Made by a program: the position numbers and the translations under genes
Part shown: piece after piece, positions 52,561 through 64,000 of the stretch
Layout: every line of letters starts with the position of its first letter
Position numbering within the stretch: position 1 is the stretch's first letter
Notes under the pieces: generated by a model
What the model was told of the DNA's origin: nothing
What the model saw: only the letters and a program-made list of their open reading frames with translations
The model's database searches: none
Assembly: GCF_022682495.2 (NCBI RefSeq)
Contig: NC_071389.1
Location: forward strand, 101,783,951-101,847,950
Reading direction: 5' to 3'
Source of the DNA: Desmodus rotundus
Lineage: Eukaryota; Chordata; Mammalia; Chiroptera; Phyllostomidae
DNA length: 64,000 nt

Positions 52561-54926
52561 CCTCTGCTACCCCAAAAGTTTTGAATCAATGCAAGAGATG
52601 CTGAGAACTTGGAAAAGGCTTTGCGCTTTGGTGCTTTTACTCCCAGTGATTTGAGTTTTGAGTTTAGAAGGAGGGAAGGCATTGGCAGGTGTTTACTGGC
52701 CTCGTAACATTGTCTGGTGTGGCAGTTTTTGTGGAATACAGGTCTTTAGTCAAAATCTGATGCCTGAACTTGAGAAGGAAAATACATGTATATTTTTGTT
52801 CCCTAAAAAGTACTTTAGGAACTGTAGCCATTTCATTGCCTTAATTTTAAGAAGAAAGGACAAAAAAAAAGATCTGTTTTAGTAAGAAGTTCAGTCCTGA
52901 GGCTTCAGAGCGGGTTAGGGCGTAAGCTCCTCTGAACTTGGTGCCCTTGTTGTGGCCGAGTCACGTCACTTTGTGAGGGAAATGGAGGCTCATCCATATG
53001 TAGTCTAACTCTTTGAGTATGTTTCCATCCAGCCTCTTAGCTGTGGCTATAGTATTCCATTCTGAATGGCTTGCTTAAGCAATAAGTATTTTAAAGGATG
53101 GGAGTGACTACTGCAGATTTTAGACATTGGGGCATTAGGGGCAATAATTAGGTTGGAGTGGATATATCCTCATTTCACAGGAGCCATGTAAATTTAGAAG
53201 ATAAAAAATTCCACTTTGACCTTCTAGTCTGTTGATTCTAATCAGGATTTTACTGCTGTCATGCTTCCCTTAAATTATGGAAATGAAAGCTAATTTATAA
53301 ACCACAGGCACATGGCCCATTGCCATGTCAAAGTCACATGGCACAGTGACACGGTTTGGGGGGGTGAATGTCCTGCTGTGCTCTTGATATCTCTGTGCTG
53401 AACTGTCCCTGGAATGTGGCGCTACTGTCTGGATTGCATGTAGCGTGTGCACCTCCACGGTGATGCTGTTCGAAACTGTGTAACTGCTATTAGCAGTTAG
53501 AGTTACCAAAAGAGGAGCATCTCAGTTACGCCCAGCTTGGCCTGCTACCTTAGACACGTGTTGTGCAGAGCTGGGGCCAGAGCTTTGAGAACCATTTCTG
53601 TTAGTTGTCACCCTCGAGTAACAGCGAAGGGGGAACAAAGTCATCTTAAAACAGCTAGGAAAAAATTAATACCATTCACTCTTCATGAAATATACATTAC
53701 ATTGTGTTTTTAAAAATACTTTGAACCATTCGTTTATTTTTTGACTTCTTTTTTTCCCCTTAACAAACCTTGAGGTCATGGCACCAGTAACCACTACTTT
53801 TGCATTGTTCTTGGTGTGGTGTGTCTCCCAGCTCCGCACACCTTCCCAATAGTTGTAAGCCACACGTATCTGTGTGTGATGAGTATAGTCCCTTTGCAAA
53901 GTGTACTGGGACACACAACTGACTGGCTAGGTCCACTGGCCGTGACAAAACTGTAATCAAGTTTTTAAAAACAAAGGTAAGTAGGAAAGGGATGTTTGGG
54001 AAATAAAAAAGGCATCTGAATTTAATAACTGTTACTTAGATGGAAATGTATGTGCTAAATTTGCCCAGATGCTGTTGATCATACTGCAATGTCATTGGAC
54101 GACTGTTTAATAAAAACAAGATGTACTTCACAGTGGACCAAATAAGCCTTCCGATGCCACCAGAATGTAATTAGTGGGAAATGGGAAAAAAGAGGCAACA
54201 CTGTTTTTTAGGTAATGGGGACACCACTTAACTGTAGCAGCTAGACTCTTTCAAGGCGTGTGTGTGAGTATGTGTGTGTGTTTTCCTGATTGGTATTTGT
54301 TTAGTTTGGGTCTTTTTTCTTTTTGTCCACATTTGTCTTTAGCTATGCTTATTGGCTTTTCATTTTTGTGGGTTTTGTTTTAATGCTCTCTTCCCAGTGG
54401 GGGTTAAGAACACTGGCTTAATTTTAGTAAATTGATTTTTACTGTTAAAACTGTTAAGTTGTCCAAAGAGTTTTAAAAACTAGAACATTATTTGTGCCCC
54501 TCCCTGTTTATATATGTTAAAGGGATATTGTCAAGTATTTGATTTTTTTAGAATTTTGTGTTATGTGAAATTTATGTTCATGCATAGTAACCTTTAACCT
54601 CTAGTTTCTAGCTTTTTGGTTCATTCTTTGTTTTATTTCATTGTTTCCTGAGGCGCAATCTCTATGGACTTTGTACTTTTACAATTGGGATTGGTGTAAC
54701 AGTACCTGCCACTGTATTCTTGTAGCTCTGTTACAAGGATTGCGTTTTTTATGGTTCCTCTGGATGGGTGGCTGCATGGGCAGGTAGGGTACGTGACAGT
54801 ACTTTACAGTGTCCTTTTCACAGTTATTTGGGTTTTCCTTTCTTGCTGTTTAATTTGTTGGAAGATAATAGCATGTTAACCTCACTGTATTGAGTTTTCT
54901 CCTGGTATAAAGTATGACATTTTATG

Positions 54927-54927
<1 letters not shown>

Positions 54928-54953
<26 letters not shown>
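54928..54953. repeat. Run of 26 A
   Basis: Uninterrupted poly-A inside the presumed 3' UTR, preceded by TATGACATTTTATGT. There is no AATAAA just upstream, so it is more likely a simple repeat than a fossil transcript end. Confidence 0.9.
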
Positions 54954-54957
<4 letters not shown>

Positions 54958-57900
54958 CAACTTTGCAATCTTTTTCAAACTAATTTTAAAAATTTAATCA
55001 TTTCATTGTAAGCCATGTATCTAATTATATTTCATTATTCTGTTCAGATGAGATGATTACTACTCTTTTTCACAATTTTTACTTCAAAACCCAGCATCTA
55101 TATAACCCAACCCTCCAGTAACACTCTACTTACTATCTTTGGTAGAACTTTTTCTTTTACAAAAAATATCGAGTCTGTATTTGTAATGTTACCATATTTC
55201 TCATTTCTGTTAATATACGTATGAATCCCTCAAGATTGAAGGGACCTGTGGATTTCAAGGATTTCAAGTCTGAGCACCCTAAGAGACCATGTCAGTTTAA
55301 CCCTTAAAATACTCCCTTTGTCTGTTACAATTTTACTTGTTTCTGTTTGCCACCTCTGTCATTAGAGGCGGTTGTCATTAGATCTTACTAAGTTAGCTCT
55401 CTGACAGATAATTATCATTATTGGTTCCTGAGGAAAGTATTCACTGTTAAGTCAGAAGGAACCTTAATAATACTTCTTAGGGGTTTTTTTTAAACTAGAG
55501 AATAAGGAATTGATTTGGATATGTGTTTTTAACACAACTTTCTATAAATTCTTCTACAAAACAACAGAACTGATTTGAGGATATGATGTTTTAAATTATT
55601 TTAAAATGTGAGTGTATATCCTCTGACTTGGTAAATAACTATGTTCTGCAAACAGTGCATTTAAGAATTCTTTAAAAATTGATTTTCTAAAATTAAAAAA
55701 TGTCCAAATTAGGTATGTTGCTGAGCTCAAATTGATATGAAGTGCCATGGTTGAAGTTGAACTTTACACATTTTAATTTAGATGTAAGATGTGAAGTATT
55801 TTTGATCAGTTATTATGGGAACCCATAACATATTTAGCCAAAGAATGTATTTGGTTCAGGTAAAAGTAGAAGCTTAATAATGGGCATCTGCTCTGCTCCA
55901 GAGGACTGGTGGGATGGCCTCTAGCTCCCTGTCTTGTCTGTGAAGACTGAGCTACTCTAAGACGATGATGGTGAGGGAAGGAGTGGCTTGCACATTAGCA
56001 TCCTTAGGTTCACATGCACACCGGCTTTGTCCTACTCACCCCTTGGGGTTTGCTCCTCACCTGTTCCCAGGCCTTCCCAGCAGTGGAGAGGTTTTCTCCT
56101 TTTCAGTCTAGATTCTTAGGCCTCAGCTATTAGGAGCTGTCAGGTATGCACTACTAACTTACCTTCTTAGCCTGAAATTAAATACTGCACCTGCACTATG
56201 CATCTAACAGAAATCTGATCTCAAGTGTGTTCTGAGCGTAGGCTTTCTGGTGTAGTGTCATCTATCACATAAAATTATGACAGATTGCAAATATTGATGT
56301 TGCTACCATTCAGCACGTGTAAAATTTTTTTAAATTTATAAATATTAAAATTTTAAACTTACACTAAGACTTCAGTTTTGGGGGGAGACCCAGGGACAAG
56401 TATACTGTTAATTTACCTCTATTACCATTACTAATGAAGGTATGAAGTTGCATTTAATTTTTCAAAAGATGCTACAATACAATTTTAGGAAATAGATCAA
56501 GGCTTTGTGTTGAGCCAGTTCAAAGCTGAATATCAAATTGATAAAATTTTATTTGTATTTTTAAATCCATAAATGGGAGTTACTATGTGTCTTTTAACTA
56601 AATATTTTTATTACATTTTTGTTTTGACTGTGTGTGATTTGTTCCCGGGCATAGACCATGTTATGAAACTCGGATAACACCAGTTCATTTAACAGGACAG
56701 GATGATTGACGTTGGGGACATCATGCGGTTACGGTGAAAAACATAAAAGCATGACCACATGCCTGTGTAGATAACACAAAGATTTGCATGGCCTTCTTGG
56801 AGAACACACCGCCCTAACAGAATATCCAGGATTCAGAAAGAAAAAGTTTTGTTTATATTTTGTAAATTTAGTATATTTATTTTTATGTCAGCTCACAGTC
56901 TTAGAAACATATTCAAAGTTATTAGTTAAATCATTGGATTTGGAGTATATTTGGAGTAAAGAATTTTAGTGGTTTGGGTCATTCTTTTTGGCCTTTCAGG
57001 GAACGTGGAAAATTAGTCATTCTGCTATGACAAGCCAACTTTCACTCTTTACCTAACTTAAATCTTGTATAAATGTGCAATGAAAAGTTAATTTTTTTAA
57101 GACAGAAAATGCGTTTTTTAAATATATTGATTTTAAACTCGATTTTGCTTTGAATATTCATTGATTTATAATGGCATTTCTTAGGTTATATTGAGATTTG
57201 ATTTTACTCCAAGAGTGGATAAAGAAAATTCAAGTTTAAGAGGACTTAAGTAGAGTTGTTCTGAGTTTTCATATTCCCTCTTTAATTATTAAGGGCAGGA
57301 CCTGGGACACAGGCTAATTAATCATCTGTTATTTGAGAGAGCCATAGATGATTATGAAGGTCCCGGAAACAGAACTCTGGTATTTTTTTTAAAAGACATC
57401 TTTAAAATAATCATGGTCTCTAAAACACAGTTGGTTTATATTGACTGGTTGACAATTGATAGCTTGGTTGGTATGTTGAGTCTATTATGAATCAGTTTGT
57501 TTGATTTGTAACCATGGGATGCAAGATTGGGTCAATGCACATTCTTTGTAATCATAAATGGTAGTTCAGTTTTACTTTCTTTTAAAACTAAGTGGAAATA
57601 GAGGGTGTATTTGGTGAAATTTATGAGAAAATCTGGCCAGGACATTCCATACGTAACAGCACTAATGGCAGCATGCCATCTAGATTCTAGTACATAAATC
57701 AGTACCCTACTGAGCTCTTTCTATGTAAATTATTCCTCTAAAGGGAAAAAATTAAAACCTGCTGATGGATAAAATATAGTAGATGCTCAATAAATCCTAT
57801 TACATTTAAAGATTATAAGAACACATTTTGTTGCATTAGGTAAGTGTGCCCTTACACAAAGTCTAATACCTGATAGTCGTTATTTTAAAATACTGTGATA

Positions 57901-58411
57901 ACTTCCCGTCAGTAGAGTGTGACTGCATAGCCCGTGCCACAGCCACCGTGGCGGTATTGTGATAGAGTTCACTATGTTGTTTACTTTATACAAGAAAATT
58001 GGTCTACTTAAGTCAAGGTTTCTACTGAATTTACTCATCTTATTCTTATAACAACAAAAAGCCCTAACACAGATTTCCAAAGGGAGTTTCATGTATCACT
58101 AATTCTTTATAAATTGGAGAAGTGAAACGAGTGTCTTTCCTGTGTGAAGTTAAGGGCTTTACTACACTGCCCTAGAGGGTCTCAGTCAGACTTCCTCACT
58201 TTATTTAATAGTTTCTTCTCACAGCACCGGTGGGACTAGAATTCAGAAGCACCCTTTCCAACATGCTTAGGTTAATTTGAGTAATCTGGTGATAAAACAC
58301 TTCAAGAATGGAAGAAAAACATCGGAATCCATTTTCTTGTAATTTTAGTACTTATTTTTATAAAAGGAAACTTGAGTCTAGCTTCATCTTTATCTTAAGA
58401 GATCTTGCCAG

Positions 58412-58575
58412 CCCTGGTCAGGTAGCTCAGTGGGAGAAAGCATTCTCCCTTAAGGTTGCGGATTCCATCCCTGGTCAGGGCGCATATAGGAGGCAACCAG
58501 CGAATGAATGCATCAATGAGTGGAACACACACATTGATGTCTTTCTCTCTGTAAAAGTCACGTAAAAAAGAAAAA
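58412..58575 (+). repeat. VES-type SINE, left arm of second inverted pair
   Basis: CCCTGGTCAGGTAGCTCAGTGG, GGTTGCGGATTCCATCCCTGG and GAGGCAACCAGCGAATGAATG. Short 3' part. Confidence 0.9.
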
Positions 58576-58611
58576 AAGATCTTTTCCAGAGTAATTTCCA
58601 TTTCTTTCTTT

Positions 58612-58829
58612 GTTTTGTTTTTTAATCCTCACCTGAGGACATGTTGGTTATTGATTGATTTTAGAGAGAGGAAGGGGGAGAGAGAAAAACATACATTGGT
58701 TGCCTCCCCCGTGCGCCCCAACCAGGGACGAACTGGTACCTAGGTGAGTGGCCTGGCCAGGGATCGAACCCCCAACCTTTTGGTGTACTGCCTGACACTC
58801 CAACCAACTGAACCACCCGGCCAGGGCTC
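58612..58829 (-). repeat. VES-type SINE, right arm of second inverted pair
   Basis: Antisense: TTTTTAATCCTCACCTGAGG, AGAGAGAGGAAGGGGGAGAG, GGCCTGGCCAGGGATCGAACC and ACCCGGCCAGGGC. Confidence 0.92.
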
Positions 58830-59489
58830 TTCATTTCTTTTATGTACTGTTTCTGAAGAGGAGCAACATGAACAAAAATCACCTTTGAAAACACAGAAGG
58901 AGTAATACCTGAACTAATAGATTTGAAAGCATCTTTAATCCAGAGAATCAAATTGCCTTTGATAAATTGTTTTGTAAAAACCACTAAATTATAATGCAAA
59001 TATTTTACCAGGAAAATTTTAATCTTCGTGTATTACTGTGAGAAGGCTGTCTGAGCAATCAGCACTATTGGTAGAGGTATAACTGAACTTACTGACTGAC
59101 ATCTATGGTTACTTTAATGGTAAAAATAACACCATAATACATGTTACCTGAAGGTAAGTATTTCATCTCACATGCTATGAAAGCAATTGCAACTTTTAAA
59201 GTTTAAAAACATATGTTTCAAACCAAAAATTTGCTTTAACATGACTTGTAAATTATATGTCAAGGCAGTCTCCTATGTTTTTTACACTTTGAAAAATATT
59301 CTGTCCTAAAAGTTGGTTCTTGGTTCACGTTACTGATTTTAGTTTGTTTTATGTATTTTATTTCCTGCTGCTTTGCTAAATTATGCCTGGTTTTGAAATA
59401 CTTGGTTTAATAGACTTGTCATCAGTTCAGAGCTGTCAAAATAAAAGTAATGCATGGGTTGCTATAGACCAGGAAACAGTATTTTTATT

Positions 59490-59575
59490 TTATTTTTATT
59501 TTTTTTAAATTTATTTTTTATTGTTATTCAATTACAGTTGTATGCCTTTTCTCCCATTACCTCCCCCCCACCCCA
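59490..59575 (-). repeat. Short L1 3'-end fragment
   Basis: T-tract then ATTGTTATTCAATTACAGTTG and a CCCATTACCTCCCCCCCACCCC run, the antisense 3' end seen also in the HAL1-like copies. Confidence 0.6.
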
Positions 59576-59882
59576 GGAAACAGTATTTATAATAGAAATT
59601 ATGGTACTCCTCAAGTTGTAAACCTGTGTTATGTACTATTACTATTTGGCAGTTGAGTCATTTACTTATATCCTCAACTTATGCCAGAAAGGATTTAAGG
59701 TGATTGTGCAGAATATATAAAACAGCACAATAATGAAACTGGTAAAGAAAATAAAGGAGAGGAAGGTAGGAATATAATATAGATTGATTGCCTTCCGGAT
59801 TGGAAAATATGTCACTTATGATTTGGTAACTGCCAGGTTTAAGAAGTGCTTTTTATGTGCCACACACTTTGCTGGAGGGTTT

Positions 59883-61737
59883 TTTTGAAGTATATTTTAT
59901 TGATTATGCTATTACAGTTGTCCCTATTTTTCTCCTTTTGCCCTTCTACACCTGGTACTCCCCTCCAGCAACACCCCCCCTCCCCCTCCTTAGTTCATAT
60001 CCATGGGTCGTGCATATAAGTTCTTTGTCTTCTCCATTGCCTGTACCGTTCTTAACCTCCCCGTCTATTTTGTACCTATCCAATTATGCTCTAAATCCCT
60101 GTACCTTTACCCCCATCCTCCCCTTTCCCCCTCTCAGCTGATAACCCTGCAAATGATCTCCATTCCTGTTCTAGTTGTTTACTTTGTTTTTGTGTTGTTG
60201 ATAGTTGTGAGTTTGTTATTTTAATGTTCATTGTTTTGATCCTTTTCTTAAATCAGTCCCTTTAACATTTCGTATTAAGGGCTTGGTGATGATGAACTCC
60301 TTTAGCTTAACCTTATCTGGGAAACTATGTCCTTACATTCTAAATAATGGATTTGCTGAATAGAGTGATCTTGGTTATAGGTCCTTGCTTTTCATCACTT
60401 TGAATACTTCTTTCCAGCCCCTTGCCTGCAAATTTTCTTTTGAGAAATCAACTGATAGTCTTATGGGAACTCCTTTTTAGGTAACTCTCTGCCTTTCTCT
60501 TGCTGCTTTTAAGATTTTCTCTTTAACCTTTGGCATTTTAATTATGACGTGTCTTGGTGTGGTCCTCTTTTGGTGCAATTTGTTTGGGACTCTTTGGTTC
60601 CTGGACTTGTATGTCTATTTCCTTTTCCAAATTAAGGTAGTTCTCTTTCATTATTTTTCAAGTAAGTTTTCAATTTCTTGTTCTTCCTCTTCTGGTATCC
60701 CAGAGTCTTGTTAAACTTTCCTCTTTTTTTTTTTTTTTTTGAATTCTTGTTTCTTCATTTTGTTCTGGCTGAATGTTTATTTCTTCCTTATGTTCCAAAT
60801 TGTTTATTTGAATCCCAGTTTCCTTCCCTTCACGCTTGGTTTCCTATGGATATTTCTTTATTTCCCTTAGTATAGGTTTTCATTTCTTCCTTTATGCTTT
60901 TGCCTTATTCAGTGAGATCGCTGAGCATTCTGACCACACCTACATTTTGAGCTCTGCGTCTGATAGGTTGGCTATCTCGGAATCACTTAGTTCTTTTCCT
61001 GGGGTTCTGTTCTGTTCTGTTCCTTCATTTGGGCCATATTTCTTTGTCTCATTTTGGCAGCCTCCCTGTGTGTACTAGGTAGGCAGCTTTGATTTCCTGT
61101 CTTGGCTCACCTGTTAAGTTGTATGGGGCAGAGCCTTGGGTCTTGCCAGGGTGGGGCAACCTGTTTCGATGCTTTATGGCTGTGTATGTGGGGGAAGGGT
61201 TGGAGAGGGAAAAATGCTGCTGATGGCTGACTTCAGTGGCCTGTCCTGTCACTCGCCCCTTTTCCAGTCACTTCACCCGCTTCTTTATGCAACTGACTCC
61301 CCTCCAGCTGCTGTCCTGGTTATGGTTCCTAGAGTGGGTGGGTTTGTGTAGTTTCCAGATCTCTTGAGAAACCAGCAGTTTTTTTCCACCATCCCAGCCC
61401 CCACTGTCTTTACAGCCAGAAGTTACGAGGCCTTATTTTTCCCCGACACTGTAACCCTGGGCTTCTATGTCTGGCCTGGGGCTAGGATCACTCATTCAGG
61501 AGGTGTCGCTCTGATTTTTATCCACCACTGTGAGTGTGGGACCACCATTCTTCTGGCTACTACATCATGTTCTCTCTGCTCCTCCTTCCCATTTGGTTGG
61601 TTGTAGCTTCTTTAAATCCTTGGTTGTCAGACTTCTGCACAGTTCTGGGTGTTTTTCATTTTTAAGTTAGTTGTATTCCTTCTATGGTTGTGCAGTGGAG
61701 TGAAGCATATCTACCTATGCCTGCATCTTGACTGGAA
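59883..61737 (-). mobile_element. ORF2-less L1 (HAL1-like), full-length, copy 2, with target-site duplication
   Basis: Antisense unit with the same order as the copy at 18325: 3' UTR (GATTATGCTATTACAGTTGTCC), ORF1-like region (about 60285-61030, much decayed, with an internal T run at 60726-60740), GC-rich 5' UTR, and a 5' start matching TTCCAGTCAAGATGCAGGCATAGG on the minus strand. GCTGGAGG(G)TTTT lies at 59871-59883 and again at 61738-61749. It therefore inserted as one complete piece with no ORF2. Confidence 0.82.
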
Positions 61738-62102
61738 GCTGGAGGTTTTAACGTATACGGAGGAATGCTCTCAACTTGGAAGGTGCTGGGAGGTTCATGC
61801 AGGTGTCCTACATTTGTAATTATCTCTATAGAGAAATGTTGCTGCCTAATAATTACATTATTCGCCAAACCAGTAGCTGGCCTTATTTCAGCATGGAGAC
61901 AGCCACCTCCTCTGCTCCCTGACCAGATGTCGCCTTCTTCACTCAGCTCCAGTAAAAAATGAGGATGGCTTGACCTAGTAACCATGTTGAAGTTGGGAAG
62001 GAAATGTGATTATGGTGGATGGTCTAAAAAACTCTAATTCTATAAACATTGTAAGGCCTCTCACGTCTTGATTTCTCTATTAATAAAAACTTAGTAGACA
62101 AC

Positions 62103-62262
62103 CTGTGGCTCGGTTGGTTGGTTGCCCTGCAGAGGGAAAGGTCGTGGGTTACATTCTGCCCAGGGCACGTGCCTGGGTGGAAGTTTGGGTCAGAGGCATA
62201 CTGGAGGCAAACAATGGTTCTACCTCTCCGTTCTAAAAATAAAAAATAAAATTTCTTTTTAA
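62103..62262 (+). repeat. VES-type SINE, diverged
   Basis: CCTGTGGCTCGGTTGGTTGG, GGTCGTGGGTTACATTCTGCCC, GGGCACGTGCCTGGGTGG and an A-rich tail. About 140 bp upstream of the CpG-rich promoter. Confidence 0.88.
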
Positions 62263-62472
62263 AGATAGTAGACCAAGGAAGCCCTGATATGTGTGTGTGA
62301 AATTACATCTACCCAAGAGCAAATAGGTTTCTTGCGTTTCCTTCAAGGGGATCTAATGAGAACCTTAAATTTTAATCGAATTAAGCACCATTCTTAGAGG
62401 AAACAGCACCGCAAGTCAGCGCCTGCGTATTGCTAACAGCGGAAGGGGCGCGCACTCTCGCGCCTGCGGGTG

Positions 62473-62484
62473 TGCGCATGCGCA
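62473..62484. promoter_or_regulatory. Perfect NRF1 palindrome
   Basis: TGCGCATGCGCA, the full palindromic NRF1 site, typical of housekeeping and mitochondrial gene promoters. Confidence 0.85.
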
Positions 62485-62500
62485 GGCGCTACTCAGCAGG

Positions 62501-62508
62501 CCCCGCCC
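62501..62508 (-). promoter_or_regulatory. GC box (SP/KLF site)
   Basis: CCCCGCCC, 16 bp downstream of the NRF1 palindrome. Confidence 0.65.
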
Positions 62509-62741
62509 ACACCCTCTGCTCCAGGGTACTCCCTACACGTGGCGGTTAGTGGACATGCGTGGCCGTGGGATCGGCTGTGCTTCCCGGTGCCTTTGGGGAG
62601 GTGGGGCAGTCAGTGGTGTCTGGACACGGCCCGCGGAAGTCTGTGCTATGTAAGGGAGTTTGGGGCTGGAGGCCCTCCGGTGCTGGGGCCGGAGGTCAAG
62701 AGTGTCACAAGAGGGTTCTGGCCTCGCGGAGAACCCTCGTC

Positions 62742-62792
62742 ATGTCGCGCAGCGATGACGTAGAGGCCGGGAGGCTGCCTGAGGTTGCGTAG
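62742..62792 (+). CDS. Short upstream ORF candidate
   Basis: ATG at 62742 opens 16 codons (MSRSDDVEAGRLPEVA) before TAG. It does not match the N-terminus I recall for EEF1AKMT1. If transcribed in the first exon it would act as a uORF rather than the main product. Confidence 0.25.
   Translation: MSRSDDVEAGRLPEVA
62756..62761 (+). promoter_or_regulatory. CRE half-site
   Basis: TGACGT in CGATGACGTAGAGG, a common proximal CREB/ATF element. It lies within the proposed first exon, so its role is uncertain. Confidence 0.4.
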
Positions 62793-63395
62793 GGGGAAGA
62801 GGGCAGGAGTGGACATTCACGATCGTATCCCACTGGACACAACTTATACCTAATTTCTTAGAATTTAAAACAACAGCGTGAGTAGAGCTTTTTGGTGGCG
62901 GGGTAAGTCCTTGTAGGAAGACGGGAGGGAAGCGAGGGACCTTGGGCGTTTCGGATTGTGAGTAGGAGGGTCCTCTCCGTTGGCAACCTTGGATGTGGGG
63001 GGAATTCTGGTTAATGCTCTTTACTCCCCAACCACCACCTTCCCAGAATCAGCTGCAGAAGTAATGGGAGCCTGTACGACTTGATGCAGTGGAGGGCGGA
63101 GGGCTTGAATTATGGGAAGTTGACATACGGAAACTGGAGAATTTTATGCATTCCTTTGTAGACTGCATTAATCGTGTTGTGTCAAGTACTGTCTAAGGAA
63201 ACAAAGTGACAGCACAGCCCGTTAGGAGCCTGCTCACTCTGCGGAGGCTACACATGAACGAGCCCGGGCTTTTCTCGTGGTAGATAATCCACCCGTTGCC
63301 TCACTGTCACCCTCCACCTGTACATGCTCTTTTTTCTGACCCATGGCACTAAATGCAGCTCCTCTAATAGCGGGCTTACACATCATCACAGTGCA

Positions 63396-63520
63396 GTTTC
63401 TCAACCCTAGCGCTGTTGACACTTAGGGTTCTGTAGTTCTTTGTTGTGAAGGGTAGTCCCATAAAATACAGGGAGTTGACCAGCTTCCCTAGCCTGTACC
63501 AATTAGATGTGAGCATTAAG
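63396..63520 (+). repeat. hAT-Charlie-like MITE fragment
   Basis: TTTCTCAACCCTAGCGCTGTTGACACTTAGGGTTCTGTAGTTCTTTGTTGTG and ACCAATTAGATG fit a common mammalian Charlie-derived repeat. Confidence 0.55.
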
Positions 63521-63581
63521 TACCCTTCCTAGTTATGACGACTAAAAATATCTTCAGACTTTGCCAGATATTCATTTCCCT

Positions 63582-63594
63582 GGGGGGGGGGGGG
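63582..63594. repeat. Run of 13 G
   Basis: Homopolymer in CCCTGGGG...TCAAA. Prone to assembly or sequencing length error. Confidence 0.9.
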
Positions 63595-64000
63595 TCAAAT
63601 CTTCCCTTCTGTGAGTGCCACATAAGACTGAATGTCAGTTTAATAATGAAACAGCACTTGCCAACTCTTTTGGACTTGGGAATCCCTTTCCCAGCAATTT
63701 CACAAACTCACTTAGGAAATTTACATAACGTTAAAGATGATAAAGTAATGACAGGTAAAAAATTAGCACATCAAAGTTCATTTAATTTAGTCTTTCGTGA
63801 TGTGTATTACATCATCAATTTTTCCCCACGTAGCAAGTGATGCACTCTTAACTCATGTCAGTGATGTAGGAAACAGTCTATGATTGCTAATATTGTAGCC
63901 TCTACTGCAAATAACCCTCCATTGATCTTATATTTCATTGTCCAGCATATATTTTATTTCCGTTTATGATCTGTCTGCCTCAATAGGACGTGTGCTCCAA

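Larger units (their letters stand above)
52068..57810 (+). other. XPO4: Probable XPO4 3' UTR
   Basis: Long AT-rich sequence after the stop with no ORF of interest. AATAAA hexamers occur at 52063, 54002, 54109, 57789 and 59440. The end is set provisionally at the 57789 signal, because mammalian XPO4 transcripts are known to carry long 3' UTRs. Which sites are used cannot be told from sequence. It includes a MER5-like scrap (52436-52560) and a 26-A run. Confidence 0.5.
57811..62399 (+). other. Region between XPO4 and the next promoter
   Basis: Holds the inverted SINE pair, an L1 3'-end scrap, the second HAL1-like element and a SINE. 58830-59490 and 59580-59870 are AT-rich with nothing recognised. 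An AATAAA at 59440 could also serve XPO4. Confidence 0.75.
62400..62900 (+). promoter_or_regulatory. CpG-rich promoter and first exon of the next gene (probably EEF1AKMT1)
   Basis: The only dense CpG cluster in the window. It has GGGGCGCGCACTCTCGCGCC and a TATA-less layout, with NRF1, GC-box, ETS-like (GCGGAAGT) and CRE-half sites. A good splice donor, GG/GTAAGTCC, occurs at 62903. These suggest a plus-strand TSS around 62500-62700 and a mostly noncoding first exon. In human the gene just 3' of XPO4, in the same orientation, is EEF1AKMT1 (lysine methyltransferase of eEF1A). The identification rests on synteny alone. Confidence 0.6.
62901..64000 (+). other. Probable first intron of the next gene
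   Basis: Follows a consensus donor at 62903. It holds one hAT-like scrap and a 13-G run. No coding exon was recognised before the window ends. Confidence 0.5.

Noticed and set aside
54928..54953. Poly-A run as a processed-gene tail
   Set aside because: No recognisable gene body or target-site duplication upstream.
1..64000. CRISPR arrays, operons, phage or integron elements
   Set aside because: The spaced repeats are dispersed SINEs. The gene has introns and the repeats are mammalian, so bacterial systems are not expected and none was seen.

Overview
This is a stretch of mammalian nuclear genome, almost certainly from a bat. About twenty tRNA-derived SINEs of the chiropteran VES type lie on both strands. 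With them are L1 and ORF2-less L1 (HAL1-like) elements, mariner and hAT DNA transposons, old MIR/L2 copies and one MaLR LTR. VES points to the Yangochiroptera. I saw no copy of the Helitron family typical of vesper bats, which weakly argues against that family. Family names come from recalled consensus features, not from a search.

One protein-coding gene dominates, on the + strand: XPO4 (exportin-4). Seventeen consecutive coding exons, from 3246 to the stop codon at 52065-52067, join in frame. They encode residues about 245 to 1151 of the 1151-residue protein. The upstream exons lie before the window. Every junction is canonical GT-AG except one: the intron at 48497-49061 begins with ATATCCTT and ends in AG, the signature of a minor-spliceosome (U12-type) AT-AG intron.

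Layout. 1-3245: intron with an RPL12 retropseudogene flanked by a 9-bp target-site duplication, and two SINEs. 3246-8348: three exons, a hAT remnant and a truncated U6 copy. 8349-26996: an 18.6-kb intron loaded with transposons, including a deleted mariner and an antisense L1 interrupted by a complete HAL1-like element and SINEs. 26997-29533: four clustered exons. 29534-43046: six exons with mariner, MaLR, L1, hAT and MITE insertions between them. 43047-52067: the last five exons, including the U12-type intron. 52068 to about 57800: probable long 3' UTR. 58400-62260: SINEs and a second full-length HAL1-like element. 62400-62800: a CpG-rich promoter with a perfect NRF1 palindrome. It probably starts the next gene on the same strand; by the human order around XPO4 this would be EEF1AKMT1, but its coding exons are outside the window.

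I found no CRISPR array, operon or novel enzymatic system, and a vertebrate intronic window would not be expected to hold one. The observations most worth checking are the AT-AG minor intron, the two ORF2-less L1 units, the shared deletion in the two mariner copies, the nested MITE, the inverted SINE pairs and the NRF1-driven promoter.
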